The position numbers and the translations under genes are program-made. Positions 46,450-57,653 of a stretch of DNA of 64,000 nt are shown here, piece by piece. The stretch spans positions 4,650,001 through 4,714,000 of the forward strand of contig NC_089390.1 of NCBI RefSeq assembly GCF_003171515.1, written 5' to 3'. Below the pieces are notes generated by a model. The model saw only the letters and a list, made by a program, of their open reading frames with translations. It did not search any database and was not told the origin of the DNA. Origin of the DNA: Pyrenophora tritici-repentis (taxonomy: Eukaryota > Ascomycota > Dothideomycetes > Pleosporales > Pleosporaceae). Numbering within the stretch: the stretch's first letter is position 1; the number at the start of each line of letters is the position of its first letter.

Positions 46450-46920
46450 TTCTTGCATATTTGGAGTTCAACATGTGGCCCTTTGATTCAGGGGGCCGGG
46501 GCAATTGATGATATAGCCTTTTTAGATTACACGTGATATACCGTACGATAGACGAACTAAACTTGTATCCAAAATCTCTTGCAACGGGGTGTCGTAGTGT
46601 AATATACATTACATTGTAGCGTAGTATAACCAAAGTTTACATAGGTATTATTAGAAAGGTCAAGTCCAAGCTAGTGTAATCCTTTATTAATGTCGAGTGG
46701 GACTCCTCGATAGTACAATATGCATGCTTGGTGGTACAACACACGTTTGTAACACAAGGACATCTTACACCCTTGCTTTCTTCACCGGAGGCTTGGCCGA
46801 TGGAGGGTATTTATGCGAAGTTTTGTCGCTGTCACAAACATCTTTACTGAGACGCTCCTCCATCATTTCAGTCGCCCATCGCTACCTAAACACATGTTGG
46901 TTTAGGAACCAGAACCAAGC
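46450..46920. other. Spacer upstream of the small orphan membrane gene
   Basis: AT-rich (46500-46700), with no gene recognised. Confidence 0.45.
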
Positions 46921-47725
46921 ATGACGAAAAACCTGCCTAATCAGACTGCTCCATGGAACCCACCAAAAACGAGCAACTCGGACGAGATACCCAGCACTAG
47001 CCATGGGAAAACTACAAACTCAATTCATACCACCGCACTAGAGGCCCACCACCTCAGGCGTCATAAGCCTAGATCCTACGTCGCGTCCTCCACTCTACCT
47101 CCACCAGTGCTTTCCCCGGCTTCAGAGTCCCCTCGCAACAGTCAAGCTCCTTACACCCTCCCTTTACTAGTATTCATAATTATGGTGCTAAGTTCCCTCG
47201 CCTACGATATCATCAAAGGCTTCTGCAACACACCGGTCTTGGACGCAACACCTCTGGCTACTTATACAGTCATTGTTACCATACACTCGACGATTATCAG
47301 ACACTCTACCATTGAAATCCTAGAACCTGTGACTTTAACGGAAACAACAACAAGAATTGAGAGAAAATAATCAGGAACCAAGCATTATTCCACTGACACC
47401 GACGACCTCATCACGCACCCCAGTAGCTACTGAAACTAGTCACGAGGGGAACTTCCGCGAAGACTTCCATGCTAGGATGAGCACTGATGCATGCGGAAAC
47501 ATCTACGACCCCTCGTATCAAGGTGCAGAAGAATCTACCGGCGGAGAGTCTGCTGTCAGGGCTAGATCTGATCAAAGACGCTTGAAGGAAATGGGTAGTT
47601 CTGTTTCTAGAGAAAATAGGAGGGCAGGTGTGGTCATAATCGCAGACTTTCTGAACAAACTGTTCCAGAGGGATGACGATGACGAATCGGGAGAAAAGAT
47701 CGAGCGTAGGAATAATAGACCCTAA
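46921..47725 (+). CDS. Small single-pass membrane orphan (tentative two-exon gene)
   Basis: Two overlapping frames (46921-47370 and 47357-47725) can be joined by a 46-nt intron, 47329-47374. Its donor is weak (gtgact) and its acceptor is aatcag; the join is phase 0 and gives 252 aa, reading EILEP then EPSIIPLTP. The first half is Pro/Ser/Thr-rich and hydrophilic. One membrane helix follows at residues about 78-98 (YTLPLLVFIIMVLSSLAYDI). The second half is polar, ending with an acidic run (QRDDDDESGEKIE). No homologous family is recognised. The alternative is two chance frames or a frameshifted gene. The intron is frame-consistent but its donor is poor, so confidence is modest. Confidence 0.4.
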
Positions 47726-48302
47726 GGCTGGAGATTCTCAAAGATTAGGGAACATATTTACTAGTGGAAATTGCGAGCATTAGATGTGGGTTGGTTTGAT
47801 GGTCCAATGGATGTGTGTACTATGTTGTGTTTACCAAGATCTGCAGGTCAGCTTGACTGAACCGATAATCAAGCTTTACCTCAGGTGATGAGATGCAGTA
47901 TTAGTGATCTTGAAACGTTTGTTTCGATATTTTGGTGACGTCAATCGCGGAATCGGCGTGTATTTGAAAAGCGTACAGCAGCTGCAAGGCCGGAGCAGCA
48001 CTGCATCAGGTACCTAGGGAGTAGCCTGCTCCGAGACTGTGGAAAACAGTGCGTAACGATTTACCCTATAACAAGCGATCGATGAAGCGAGCTGTGCGCC
48101 ACCCCCGGAAGTGTGTAACGCTGCTGTCCAATACGCGTCCTCGGCCCCCCATACGGCCAACCACTTTATCAAACACCACCATTCATCGGTGATGCGACGG
48201 ATATAGTATTATTAGAAGGTGAGATGTTCAGCCTTATCAGTTATCCGAACGTACTCAAACTACGTCTGAAAGCATCACATCCAACGCCGTGACAATCTAA
48301 AC
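47726..48302. promoter_or_regulatory. Spacer upstream of the multi-pass membrane gene
   Basis: 577 nt; no ORF or RNA gene supported. Confidence 0.45.
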
Positions 48303-50083
48303 ATGTCGACAGAACGACCCGACCCTATATTCTGCACCAAGATTGGAGATACCAACCCAAACACCCCAAACGAATTACAATGTTGCTCCCCAAACACGCA
48401 AAATAGCACACTATGTCGTTCAATCTTCAGTAACCCCCTAAACAGCGACATCTTTACTGGAACATGTTTCGCTCCCGGCCACGACTGCCTAGCCGACTGC
48501 CAACATCCCCGCCTCATCTACTCGTCCAAAGTCCAAGATGATTACGAAGACGGAAATGGCAGCGCACCCAAGAACCGTTACCTGGCCTGCGTCAACGTCC
48601 CCAACATGGCAGGGTATCTTCGTCAAGATGTCTTGGGGCCGAACATCACATCGCAAGTTGAGCCGCACATTTCGCGAAATGCGACAAAGAAACAGTTGCA
48701 GGGTATTAGTTACGCAGTGACCGAGTGTCTGGCTGCTACGTGTAGGAATTCGAGGAAACCGGGGAAATGCAAGAAGCAGTGTTCTGGTGTCAGTTTGCTG
48801 TGGAATCAGACGACGCCTGATATTCAGGGTATCGATCAATGTCTTGATACGCTGTGTCAGGGTGAATACAATTCCTTGCCATATGCTGATAGTGATGTCG
48901 TTGGTATCGGGGTAGGTCGTCGAGGATGAGTTCTTTTTCTGCGAGTTTGTTCAATTGACATCCACGGACAGGTCTTCGCATCATACATCTTGCAATGCGT
49001 ATTCGTCCTGATAATATGGTTTGGTCTCACAACCATCCAAGTACCCAAATTGCTGAAAAAGAATAAGAACAAGAAAAAGAAGCAGGAGACGAAGACAAAA
49101 CCCAGTCCCAAAGAAACTGAAGAGCATCAGCAGCACCAGCAGACACAGAACCACCACTCAGTCCCCTCGTCCTCACCACCACCCCCCCCCCCCCCATACC
49201 CAAAACCAAACGATCCCATCGCCGCAACCTCCTCATCCTTCTAATCCAATTCCACAAATCCCAATGCTACTTCAGCGCCACTGTGCAAACCGCCTCCTTC
49301 ACCTTCGGCATCTTCAACGCCGACATGCTCAACGTCTTCCTGCTCCTCCCCCTCACCACAAACGGCATCCTACCCATCGTCCTCGCCTACATTCTGCTGA
49401 TCCGCCACCACAAAGCCACACCCGACATCACCGTCCTAACAACCATATGCTGGATCCTCGCCTCCGTCGTCTACTGGATCTTATACTCCCACGTCATTCC
49501 CATAAACGGGGAGATTCAGAATAAAAAGGCAAATTACAGTGCGTACGAGCAGTTCATGTATAAGCTTAGTGCGCTAGAGGCGTGTGGCGGGTATTCGGCC
49601 CTGGCGGTTTGTCCGCAGAATTTTCTGTTGGGCAAGGATGAGATTGTTAGGGCGTCGTGGAGGCTGAGGACACTGACGCCACTTATTTGGGCGGTGTCGT
49701 CGGCTTTGCTGTTTGTGGCCGTGGGGAGTGAGGTGATGAGGTGGCGGAGCGAGGGCAAGTATCATGCCGTGGAGCAGGAGGCTGGGGTGAAGGAGGGGGG
49801 TCAGCGTGGCAAGGAAGTGTCGAAGCAGGGGCATGGTACACGATCGCTGTTTGCGAATAGGGTAGTGTACGGAATCGTTTCGGTGGCTTCCTTGGCAGGC
49901 TTAGGTATGCAGCTTTCCTTGCTGTCCGTGTCGTTGTCGCTCAAGATGACGGACGCACTCGATTGGACGTTTGGGCAGATTGTGGCTATTGCTATTTGGA
50001 CGCCTCCGCTACTTGGCTACGTCTATGACGAGGCAAAGACATTCATGCCGGAGAGGTTCAGAGAACCGGATGAACTGGACTGA
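48303..50083 (+). CDS. Fungal multi-pass membrane protein with Cys-rich ectodomain; frame broken at a C14 run
   Basis: Exon 1 is 48303-48911; intron 48912-48971 has a gtaggt donor and acag acceptor; exon 2 follows to 50083. The N-terminal 200 residues are Cys-rich with paired cysteines and N-glycosylation sites (LQCCSPNTQNSTLC, CLAATCRNSRKPGKC), but no signal peptide is visible. Then comes a helix (ASYILQCVFVLIIWFGLTTI), a Lys-rich and Gln/Pro-rich loop, and several more helices (LLILLIQFHKSQCYFSA; GILPIVLAYILLI; VLTTICWILASVVYW; LTPLIWAVSSALLFVAV; IVSVASLAGLGMQLSLL). At 49182-49195 fourteen C residues throw the reading frame out; one more C or two fewer would restore it through RNLLILL. So this is a sequencing or assembly slip, or a length-variable allele. 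The family is unnamed to me; the layout resembles fungal 7-TM-type hypothetical proteins. Confidence 0.65.
49182..49195. repeat. C14 homopolymer inside a coding exon
   Basis: Fourteen consecutive C (poly-Pro codons) where the open frame upstream and the conserved membrane frame downstream disagree by one step. Confidence 0.95.
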
Positions 50084-50526
50084 ATTTTTGAGCATGTCAG
50101 CTCATGTAGGGTAGGCTATCGATTTTCTTAGGCTTCCAAGCAGCTCTTTTCATTTTTGATTCATGACCAGGAGTAAACGTGCAGATATAAGTAGTCTAGG
50201 GTGGTGTTGAATCTTTCAAGGGGGTATCTTCTTCACAAAGCCTATACTCTATACATCCGTCAACAGTCTTTCGCATGAACCATGCGTCACCGGCATATGG
50301 AGCCAGCGTCCTGGTAGAAAACCCCCAAATCACCATGTCGATGTTTGCGACGCCAAAGAGGCATGCGCGTGGGACTTTCGTATTCTCTCGTGGTATCGTG
50401 ACCGACAGGATACTTTGCGCGTGTTGATACTAGACTGAGGACTTCGCTAGCCTAGTCTGTGGCTGAGGAGGCAGCCTGGGGACCGTGCTTCGAACGTGAG
50501 GGGTACATGTACAGAGCTGAGGCTCA
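50084..50526. other. Convergent spacer before VPS60
   Basis: 443 nt of trailer sequence; nothing recognised. Confidence 0.5.
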
Positions 50527-51219
50527 TCAACCCGCAGCCTCCTTGACCTTGTTGGCGGCGTTGGGCGGTTCATCGATGAACTGTGGTGGCGCTGCATCGT
50601 CCAACATGAAGTTTGGCACGCCCGATGATTCGCCAATGCCCTCAAAGTCGACTTCGTCGCCTAACGCCTCCAGCTCCGCATCCAATTCAGATTCGTCTAC
50701 ATCCTCGGGCACATCGTAGCTGCGGCTTATCGCGTCTTGTATGTCGTTGCCCATGTCCATGAGGTCGGCCATCTCGTCTTGAAGTTTATCGATCTTATCG
50801 ATGTTAACCTTGCCATATTGTTTGCGCAGTTCTTTTGTGGTCGTCTTCATTGCGTCGATGGTAGTCATGGTATTCTTGAGATTGTCTTGCATCATGCCAG
50901 CCTGCTCCATATTCCACGATTGTGCCTGCAGCTGGTCGCGCTGTGCCTCGTACTGCTTGCGCTGTTGGAGCACTTTCAGCGCCTTTTGCTTGATTGCCGT
51001 CTTGCCGGGGCCGTCGCGCATCTTGGAAAGCTTTTGCTGGTATGTCGAAAGTTCAGCGTTGAGTTTTGCGAGCTTGACGTCGAGACTCTCTACGCGCGTG
51101 TCGATCTGGGATGGTTAGAATGGAAGGGGCAACGGCTAGGGTGTATAACGTACGTTGGAGATGGCACTGTTGAGCGTCGGCTTGGGCGCCGTGCTCTTTG
51201 CTCCGAAGAGGCGGTTCAT
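50527..51219 (-). CDS. VPS60: Vps60/Mos10 (CHMP5), ESCRT-III subunit
   Basis: CDS is complement(50527..51105, 51154..51219), 214 aa. The donor is gtacgt, the acceptor cccag and the branch ctaac; exon 1 codes exactly 22 residues (MNRLFGAKSTAPKPTLNSAI...). The N-terminus MNRLFG is that of CHMP5/Vps60. The ESCRT-III helices follow: VESLDVKLAKLNAELSTYQQ, then ALKVLQQRKQYEAQRDQLQA and MTTIDAMKTTTKELRKQYGK. An acidic C-terminal part (DVPEDVDESELDAELEALGD) would carry the MIM/Vta1-binding region. The basic first helix and acidic tail are intact and length matches the family (about 220 aa). It acts on endosome membranes with Vta1 and Vps4 in multivesicular-body formation. Confidence 0.95.
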
Positions 51220-52232
51220 ACTGGAGGTGTTTGATTGTGTTTGATTGTGTTTGATCGGGAGAGGGTTGTTGTTTTGACGGCGAAGAGAGTGCGATATAAA
51301 AGTGTTAGTGGTGGTACGATGGAGTGCAGCCTGGTGAGCGTGGGGTGAATGTTGTGGACACCCGGGCAGCATTATGGTCGTAGCTCCGGCAGGTCCCGCA
51401 ACCTTTGGAACGTCATCGCTTGTCACGTGCCGCACTACTTTACCGGGTGGCTACATGAACTTGCACCAACACAGCGTTCGGTGGAAAGATTGTGGTGAGC
51501 GACTCATGACCTGCCGATGGATTGGCATTGTTGGGTCAGTGGCCTCATAGTCCGGGCATTTTCAACTGCCACTACCAGACAGTCAGTCTTGTCTGGTTCG
51601 GGCAGCAACACGAAGATGAAGTAGTGCCGTCTCCAAGGCTGACATGCAGTCGTCGGTACAAGTTTAGCCATGCCAGTGACCATGTCCAGTCGATATACTA
51701 TGTTTGCGACAGTGCCGACGGCGCGGCGGATATCAAGGAGGATCTGCGACGTCGTCTGCACGCTACCAGTCCTACGCAGCTGCCACTAGGCCAGGCCTAT
51801 CTATCACCACAAACTACGATACCCTCGCACAACACGGCAGCTTCCAAGCGTCTCATCTGCCTTTTTTGCCCGCGGCCCTTTGTATTCGTAACGACCCGTC
51901 ACGAATTGCCGGTGCATGGGTTGAATTGGGAGTGCTGCGTGCCTTTCGCTTGCTATTGCCCTTCTCCCCCGCGGCCTGTTCGCTAGCAGGTACCTGTCCC
52001 ACGTAGGCACGCTGCCCAAGCCACTCGACGCGCCTGCTGCCTCCTCGCTCGAGTGCTCCTGCTAACAAAGGCCCCTCCTGGCTAGTTTTCGCATTGGCCT
52101 CAGACTCTCCATGCCGCTTTCGTCGCCGTTGTAAATCTACGCATGTGCCCCGCCGCCCTACATCAGCACTCGAGTCCCTCGCCCGGCCCTTCTCCTGCCC
52201 CGCCCTTGTAGCCGCAAACACCGCAAACCACC
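51220..52232. promoter_or_regulatory. Divergent promoter between VPS60 and the SAPS-domain gene
   Basis: 1.0 kb spacer. The tandem gtgtttgatt motif (51228-51255) is a short direct repeat near the VPS60 start. The 52000-52230 part, just before the SAPS ATG, is C-rich and leader-like. Overlapping ORFs of 67-154 codons lack motifs. Confidence 0.5.
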
Positions 52233-55200
52233 ATGTTTTGGCGCTTCGGCGGGTATGCCCAGCTCTCGTCGCTGGACAGTATTCTCGACAAGCCTGACGT
52301 CACCGTCGAGGAGCTGCTAGACGAGTCAGATCTGATCCAGGAGCTTAAGCAGCAGAACTCGAAGCTTATAGAATACCTTCGTGACGAGAATGTCTTGGAG
52401 CGCCTCCTTCGTTATGTCATCGCCGCAAGACCTCACTCGCCGCCCGATGATGAGACGGGTACGTCGCCTGCTGCACATGAACCGAGGAGTCCCAGCCGAG
52501 CTGGCTTCTTCGGCAAGGTCAGGGCTCGCTCAACGTCGACAGCCAAGTCGGACGCAGGCGACACCGAGGAGTCTAAAGAGGAACGTCAGCGCATGAAGTA
52601 CGCATACGTCTCGTGCGAAATCTTGTCCTCAGAAGTGTGGTCGATATCAGAGGCCGTCCTTGAGAACCAGGACACGCTGCGCCAGTTCTGGGCCTACATC
52701 AAGCAGCCCGCGCCTCTCGACCCAGTACAGGCCGGCTACTTCACCAAGGTGAATGAGTCACTGCTCGATCGCAAGATGGAGGAAATGCTGGACTTCTTCA
52801 AATCTCTCGACAATGTCGTTACAGACATGCTACAACACGTCGACTGTCCTGTCATCATGGACCTGCTATTGAAGATCATCAGCCTTGAGAAGAGTGAGGG
52901 TGGACAAGGCATTGTTGACGTACGTTACTCCGCATGCGCTCGCATACACAGCTAATAGAGATATAGTGGTTACAACAGCAGAACCTCGTTCCCCGCTTGA
53001 TCGGCTTCCTCGCTCCTGACCAGACCACCTCGACCCAAACCTCAGCTGGCGACTTCCTCAAGGCTATCATCACCATATCCGCAAACGCAACCACACAGGA
53101 TCAGTCTGTAATAGGACCGAACGAGCTGACGCGCCAACTCGTCTCAGAATCATGTCTCAAGCAACTCATAGAATTCATGCTACAAGGCGGCAACCCTCTG
53201 ACGGTCGGCGTGGGCATCATCATCGAAGTCATCAGAAAAAACAATTCCGACTACGACCTGGAGAACCAAATTGGTCCGGTTCCCAAGAACTCAGATCCCA
53301 TCTACCTAGGCACTCTGCTCCGCCAATTCGCAAACCACATTCCGCAGTTCATGGAGCTCGTAAACAGTTCTAGTCAGATTGTTACGCAAACAGATGGCAG
53401 CACCACCAGGAAGAAGCGAGAGCTCAAAACGGCATTTGGCGAGAAGATAGAGCCACTTGGCTTTGACCGTTTCAAGACGTGTGAGCTGATGGCCGAGCTC
53501 CTGCATTGCAGCAACATGGCTCTACTCAACGAACGAGGAAGCGAAGCTGAGGTCCGAAGACGAGATGCCGAGCGGGAGCGTCTGAAAGCTGACGGAAAGC
53601 TAACTTCGGCCAACGCCGGTAATCTTGGTGACTTCTCTACTAGTGTCGACAGCCAAGGCTTTCATCATGCTCGGGCCCCTAGCATGGACTCCACTGCAGA
53701 GATAAAGCCCCTACATGTGCAGAACAGTTCTGAAGATGACTTTGAAAAAGTCATTGCACCCGAGGTTGCCTCAGATACACCAAAGGATACTTCAAGCGAA
53801 AAGGAACAAATCGGTGAGCCATTGGAGCCTTCACCGAAAGTTGCGCCAAGAGACGCACCAAGCGAGCCGTCTGCTGGTAAGCCCGTGGGTGACGACGGCG
53901 AATTCGTTGACGAGCCCCTCACGCCACCCAAAGATACGGCAGCATCTGCTGAAGCGGCTACCTCTCCAGCTAAGCCTGCAGACGATGCGGAGTCCCCTAC
54001 ATCGGCAGGATTGTCTGCCAAGGTCGATGATCTCGGCCTGGATAACGACACCGTTATGAATGACCGCCAAGAAGCACCAGAGCCTCCAAAGACCGAGCAG
54101 CCCGAAGAGACCAAGCCCGTCCTACCATCACTTTTAACACAGCAACTCAGCCAAAGCGCGGAACCCGTCACTCTCGAGCCAATAGAGAATCTATCACCCC
54201 ACCCAGACGACAAACCAGCGCCACTGTTCGCGGGTAAGAACCGTGACAGTAGCAAATCTCCTGCCAAGATCGATACCTCGCGATTCACTGCACCTGCACC
54301 ACCCGAATCAGATCTTTCCGAAATCACCCCCATCGATGAATCCCAAAGTGTACGCTCTGTGGTGTTCGGTGGTGCAGAAGAGGCTGTAGGATTCGAGATT
54401 GACATTGACGGAACACCTGTTGTGGGCGATTTACTTAAAATCACTTTCGTTGAGAACAAGGTTGTGCCCACTATACTAGTAAGTTTGTCTTCTAATTTCT
54501 GTACAGCACTCACGACTAATATCCCTAGGACTTCTTCTTCCGGTTTCCATGGAACAACTTCTTACACAATGTCGTATACGATGTAGTACAGCAGGTCTTC
54601 AACGGACAGATGGACCGTGGATACAACCGGCAATTAGCGATCGATCTTTTCGACAGTGGAGGGATTACTGAGCGAATCATCAAAGGCCAGCAGGAGAGCG
54701 ACAGGTCTCACAAAGAGACGCACATGCGACTAGGATACATGGGACATCTCACCCTGATCGCGGAAGAGGTGTTGAAATTTACGGAGCGACATACCGACGA
54801 GGTCCTTTCACAGATGGTGTTAGACAAGGTCCACGCCGAAGACTGGGTACATTATGTCGAACACATCTTGTCGGAAACACGAGAGCGCGACAACGCCATT
54901 CTGGGAGGCGTACGACCCGACATGAGTGTCGGCCCCAGACAGGCCGTGCTCAACGCCGTCAACGCGGCAAACAATTTCGGAAACGACAGTGGCGGACTCT
55001 CCAACGCTAGCCTCGCCAACAACGGCAATATAGGCCTCGACAGCATGGAGCTCACCAGTGCTGGTGACACTGGAGGTGGTGGGTACACCTTCAGCGGAGG
55101 CTCCTTGCTTAGTGGCTTTACTAACTCGAGTGACGAAGAAGACGAAGACATGGACGATGTCGACACCGAAAGAGAGCGAGAACAACGACAGGGACCTGTC

Positions 55201-55260
55201 GACGATTCCGAACAAGTGGGTGAAATCTCATTTGACGATGCTGATATGGACTATCGATAA
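52233..55260 (+). CDS. SAPS-domain protein, Sit4/PP6-associated regulatory subunit
   Basis: Exons 52233-52919, 52967-54478 and 54529-55260 give 976 aa; every exon is a whole number of codons (donors gtacgt and gtaagt). It starts MFWRFGGYAQLSSLDSILDK, the hallmark of SIT4-associated proteins, followed by VTVEELLDESDLIQELKQQN. The SAPS helical repeats run to about residue 480 (YFTKVNESLLDRKMEEMLDF; VDWLQQQNLVPRLIGFLAPD; NPLTVGVGIIIEVIRKNNSD). A Pro/Ser/Glu-rich disordered region spans about 430-720. The repeat then resumes with FFFRFPWNNFLHNVVYDVVQ and the segment DRGYNRQLAIDLFDSGGITE. It ends with the acidic EQVGEISFDDADMDYR typical of the group. Such proteins guide PP6-type phosphatase Sit4 in cell-cycle and TOR signalling. 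Confidence 0.95.
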
Positions 55261-55664
55261 TCCACACCACCCCGACCCACACACTACTGCCGCGATCGTT
55301 TCCCATCCGCGCTTGGTGCGTTTCCTTTTCTTATACTCGTTTGTATCATGAGATGGGCAGGCAGAGGGGTTACAGGCTAGATTTTGGACCGGTCATCGTT
55401 TCCTCTGTTCCTACATTCCTTCGCCATCCGCCGGGGTGTATGATACATGTAGTAATACGCATCGTGAGATGTGATTCTCTCATCTCCTTTGTGTGATGCA
55501 CGATTGGGTGACTGGTCTTATAGTCTGGCAGGTCCTTTTGCTCCTACTCTTCACATCACCATGTACTCCATTTAGAATTTGTTCCTTCTCGTGTATTCTT
55601 TTTGCTGGCGTTCCACCTCCACTTCACTGATGTAATAGGGCTAGCTTCTAGATCTTCTACTAAC
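55261..55664. other. Spacer after the SAPS gene
   Basis: 404 nt. It ends in tactaac, a perfect intron branch site, overlapping the putative start of the next gene, so the real first exon of that gene may lie here. Confidence 0.4.
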
Positions 55665-56084
55665 ATGACGTGTAAACAGCCAAACATTCCACCACCGCTT
55701 CAAATTCCGCCTTCTCGAGCGCGTCGCCAGTTCGCCCTCCGCCTAGCTCAACGGAAAGCACAGCTCGAATCAACACGCGAGGTCGAAGAAGATCCAGACG
55801 ATCCATCAGCCCCAAAGACGCAAGAACAAGAAGAGCGCGAAGGCCACCAGCGATTTGCCCGCATGTTCGAGGGCATTGAAGACTCATCCGACGATGATAG
55901 TCTGCACAGCATCGAAGGCATGGGCGATGACGAAGACAGCATTGTAGGTCGTATTGAAGTTGAGGGCCAGGAAGTGGGTAGCCGAAGTCCGCAAAAGTTT
56001 GGCAGTCCAGAGAAGGATAGGGCAGGCGGTGGTGGTGTGGAAAGGAAGGACAGCGGTGATAGTGAGCAGTCAGTCGTTGTTTAG
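55665..56084 (+). CDS. Small acidic protein of unknown function, start uncertain
   Basis: Frame of 139 aa from ATG at 55665 (MTCKQPNIPPPLQI). The N-terminus is Arg/Lys-rich and helical (RARRQFALRLAQRKAQLEST). The middle is strongly acidic (EEDPDDPSAPKTQEQEEREG; SSDDDSLHSIEGMGDDED) with casein-kinase-like Ser-Asp runs. The tail is Gly/Ser-rich ending SVVV. No family is recognised; nuclear or ribosome-linked function could be guessed from composition only. The ATG sits directly after tactaac and before gtaaacag, so positions 55658-55680 may instead be an intron 3' end, with an unseen first exon upstream. Confidence 0.5.
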   Translation: MTCKQPNIPPPLQIPPSRARRQFALRLAQRKAQLESTREVEEDPDDPSAPKTQEQEEREGHQRFARMFEGIEDSSDDDSLHSIEGMGDDEDSIVGRIEVEGQEVGSRSPQKFGSPEKDRAGGGGVERKDSGDSEQSVVV

Positions 56085-56469
56085 TTTTGAGATTTTGTTT
56101 GTGATGTAATTGGATACAAGATGGATGATTATGCGAATGTCACAGGTTGACGCATCGCGTTGTTGATTGGCGCATGATGTTGGCATAGGGTCACGCAGCA
56201 TGAATGGATACGTATATTGTCGGTAGCAATGCATAGTTACGAGATACCCCTCGGCTTCATTCACTTGGATATCACACTCGGGCAAGGCAGTATCTCTTAG
56301 TGCCTCCTAACATGGCTGTTCTGTAAACTTTGAAAATGACAAGGTTGCACCTGCCGTCCGTGAGGGGAGCTCACCACGTGACTCGGTGATGCGCTAAATT
56401 CGTAGCGCGTTCTCGTAGAGTTCATCTTCTCCGACAACAGTTGACCACAAACAGTCTCGCAATTCCAAC
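56085..56469. promoter_or_regulatory. Spacer upstream of dynactin subunit 6
   Basis: 385 nt; AT-rich trailer then promoter. No gene recognised. Confidence 0.45.
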
Positions 56470-57207
56470 ATGTCTGCACATCCAGATAGAGCTCGCCCGG
56501 AGCCTAATCGGCGTTCCTCCACGGCTCCAAAACGCACGTCTATGCTCCCCAAGCCCTCCTCGGTCTTCCTAGATTCATCCGTCCTTATCGCTCAACACGC
56601 CCAACTCACCGGCACACAACCCATAACAATTGGCCCAAACACCGTCTTGCACCCGCACTGCAAGCTCAGCAGCGCATTGGCGCCTGTTGTTCTTGGTGAG
56701 GGTTGTGTCGTCTTCGAGCGGGCAAAAGTTGGTGTGGGAATGAGTGCTGAGCTCGATGCTGCAAGCCGGCGGAGCAGCGTGGCGCCGGTACGCATTGTTG
56801 CAAATGCAAGGGAGTCTATGCGAAGCGAGGGCACTTTTCTGGGGAAAAACGTTGTTGTGGAGTCGAACGCAATCGTTGAGGCTGCCGAGGTTGGCGAGGG
56901 TAGTGTGATTGAGGTGGGTGCTGTAGTTGGGAGGGGTAGTATCATTGGAAAGGTGTGTATACCTAAAATGACCTCATGATGTTCCGAAGCTCATACGTAA
57001 CAGTACTGCACTATCTCCTCGTCGTCGTATCTACCTCCGAATACACGTTTACCAGATTATACCGTCGTCTTCAGCGGGTCGCGGCAGCGGATTGACAGAA
57101 CACTGCAGTTACGCCCTGAGATACTGGACGCGAAGATGGCAGTTCATGCGAAGCAGTTGGATATGTTTAAGAAATTGATACCGAACAACATTGCGAAGTG
57201 GGCGTAA
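56470..57207 (+). CDS. Dynactin subunit 6 (p27/DCTN6), left-handed beta-helix protein
   Basis: Exons 56470-56952 and 57004-57207 give 228 aa; donor gtgtgt, acceptor acag, phase 0. After a 30-residue basic tail the hexapeptide repeats of the beta-helix run from about residue 33 to 165 (VFLDSSVLIAQHAQLTGTQP; ITIGPNTVLHPHCKLSS; VVLGEGCVVFERAKVGVG; GKNVVVESNAIVEAAEVGEG; SVIEVGAVVGRGSIIGKYCTI). The C-terminus is YLPPNTRLPDYTVVFSGSRQ then DMFKKLIPNNIAKWA, characteristic of DCTN6. It pairs with DCTN5 at the pointed end of the dynactin filament, adapting dynein to cargo. The reading of exon 2 follows the conserved frame; other frames stop early. Confidence 0.93.
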
Positions 57208-57653
57208 TCCACAGTCCTTGTATTCAAGACACCGTACTAAGTGCGTGCATGGAAATAACGGCAAGCACCATATCGATACTCTATCAATACGTTTGGACAT
57301 TATCTTATGGCGGTATAGTATTGTCTTACATGGAAAATCCAAAAGTGGGTCAACCTACAAGAGATCCATGGTACAGTACCAAAAGCGAGCCACCCAAGAC
57401 TACCTTTTTGTAAGGCAGCAAAATGAAATCAGGAAACTCAACCATGGTAGGCATCTCTTTAATCATACGCTATAAATTTTGTGAGTTGTCGAAAGGGCTT
57501 ATATACTCTTCCATCCCAGCCTTCCATACCCCAAACTACCACATCCAAAAGACTTCAAACAATTACATCGACGCAGCGAATTCGCGATCGAAAAGAACTC
57601 CTACTCCGGCTTCTCATACCCCAGACAGAAAGAAAAGAAAGAAAAGTCCAATA
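57208..57653. promoter_or_regulatory. Promoter and leader of the small RING gene
   Basis: 446 nt. TATA-like gcttatatac lies near 57498-57507, followed by a C/A-rich leader up to the ATG. The overlapping small ORFs are not supported. Confidence 0.45.

Noticed and set aside
53665..54513. 282-codon minus-strand ORF opposite the SAPS gene
   Set aside because: Mirror of the disordered Ser/Pro/Glu region; the sense gene is certain.
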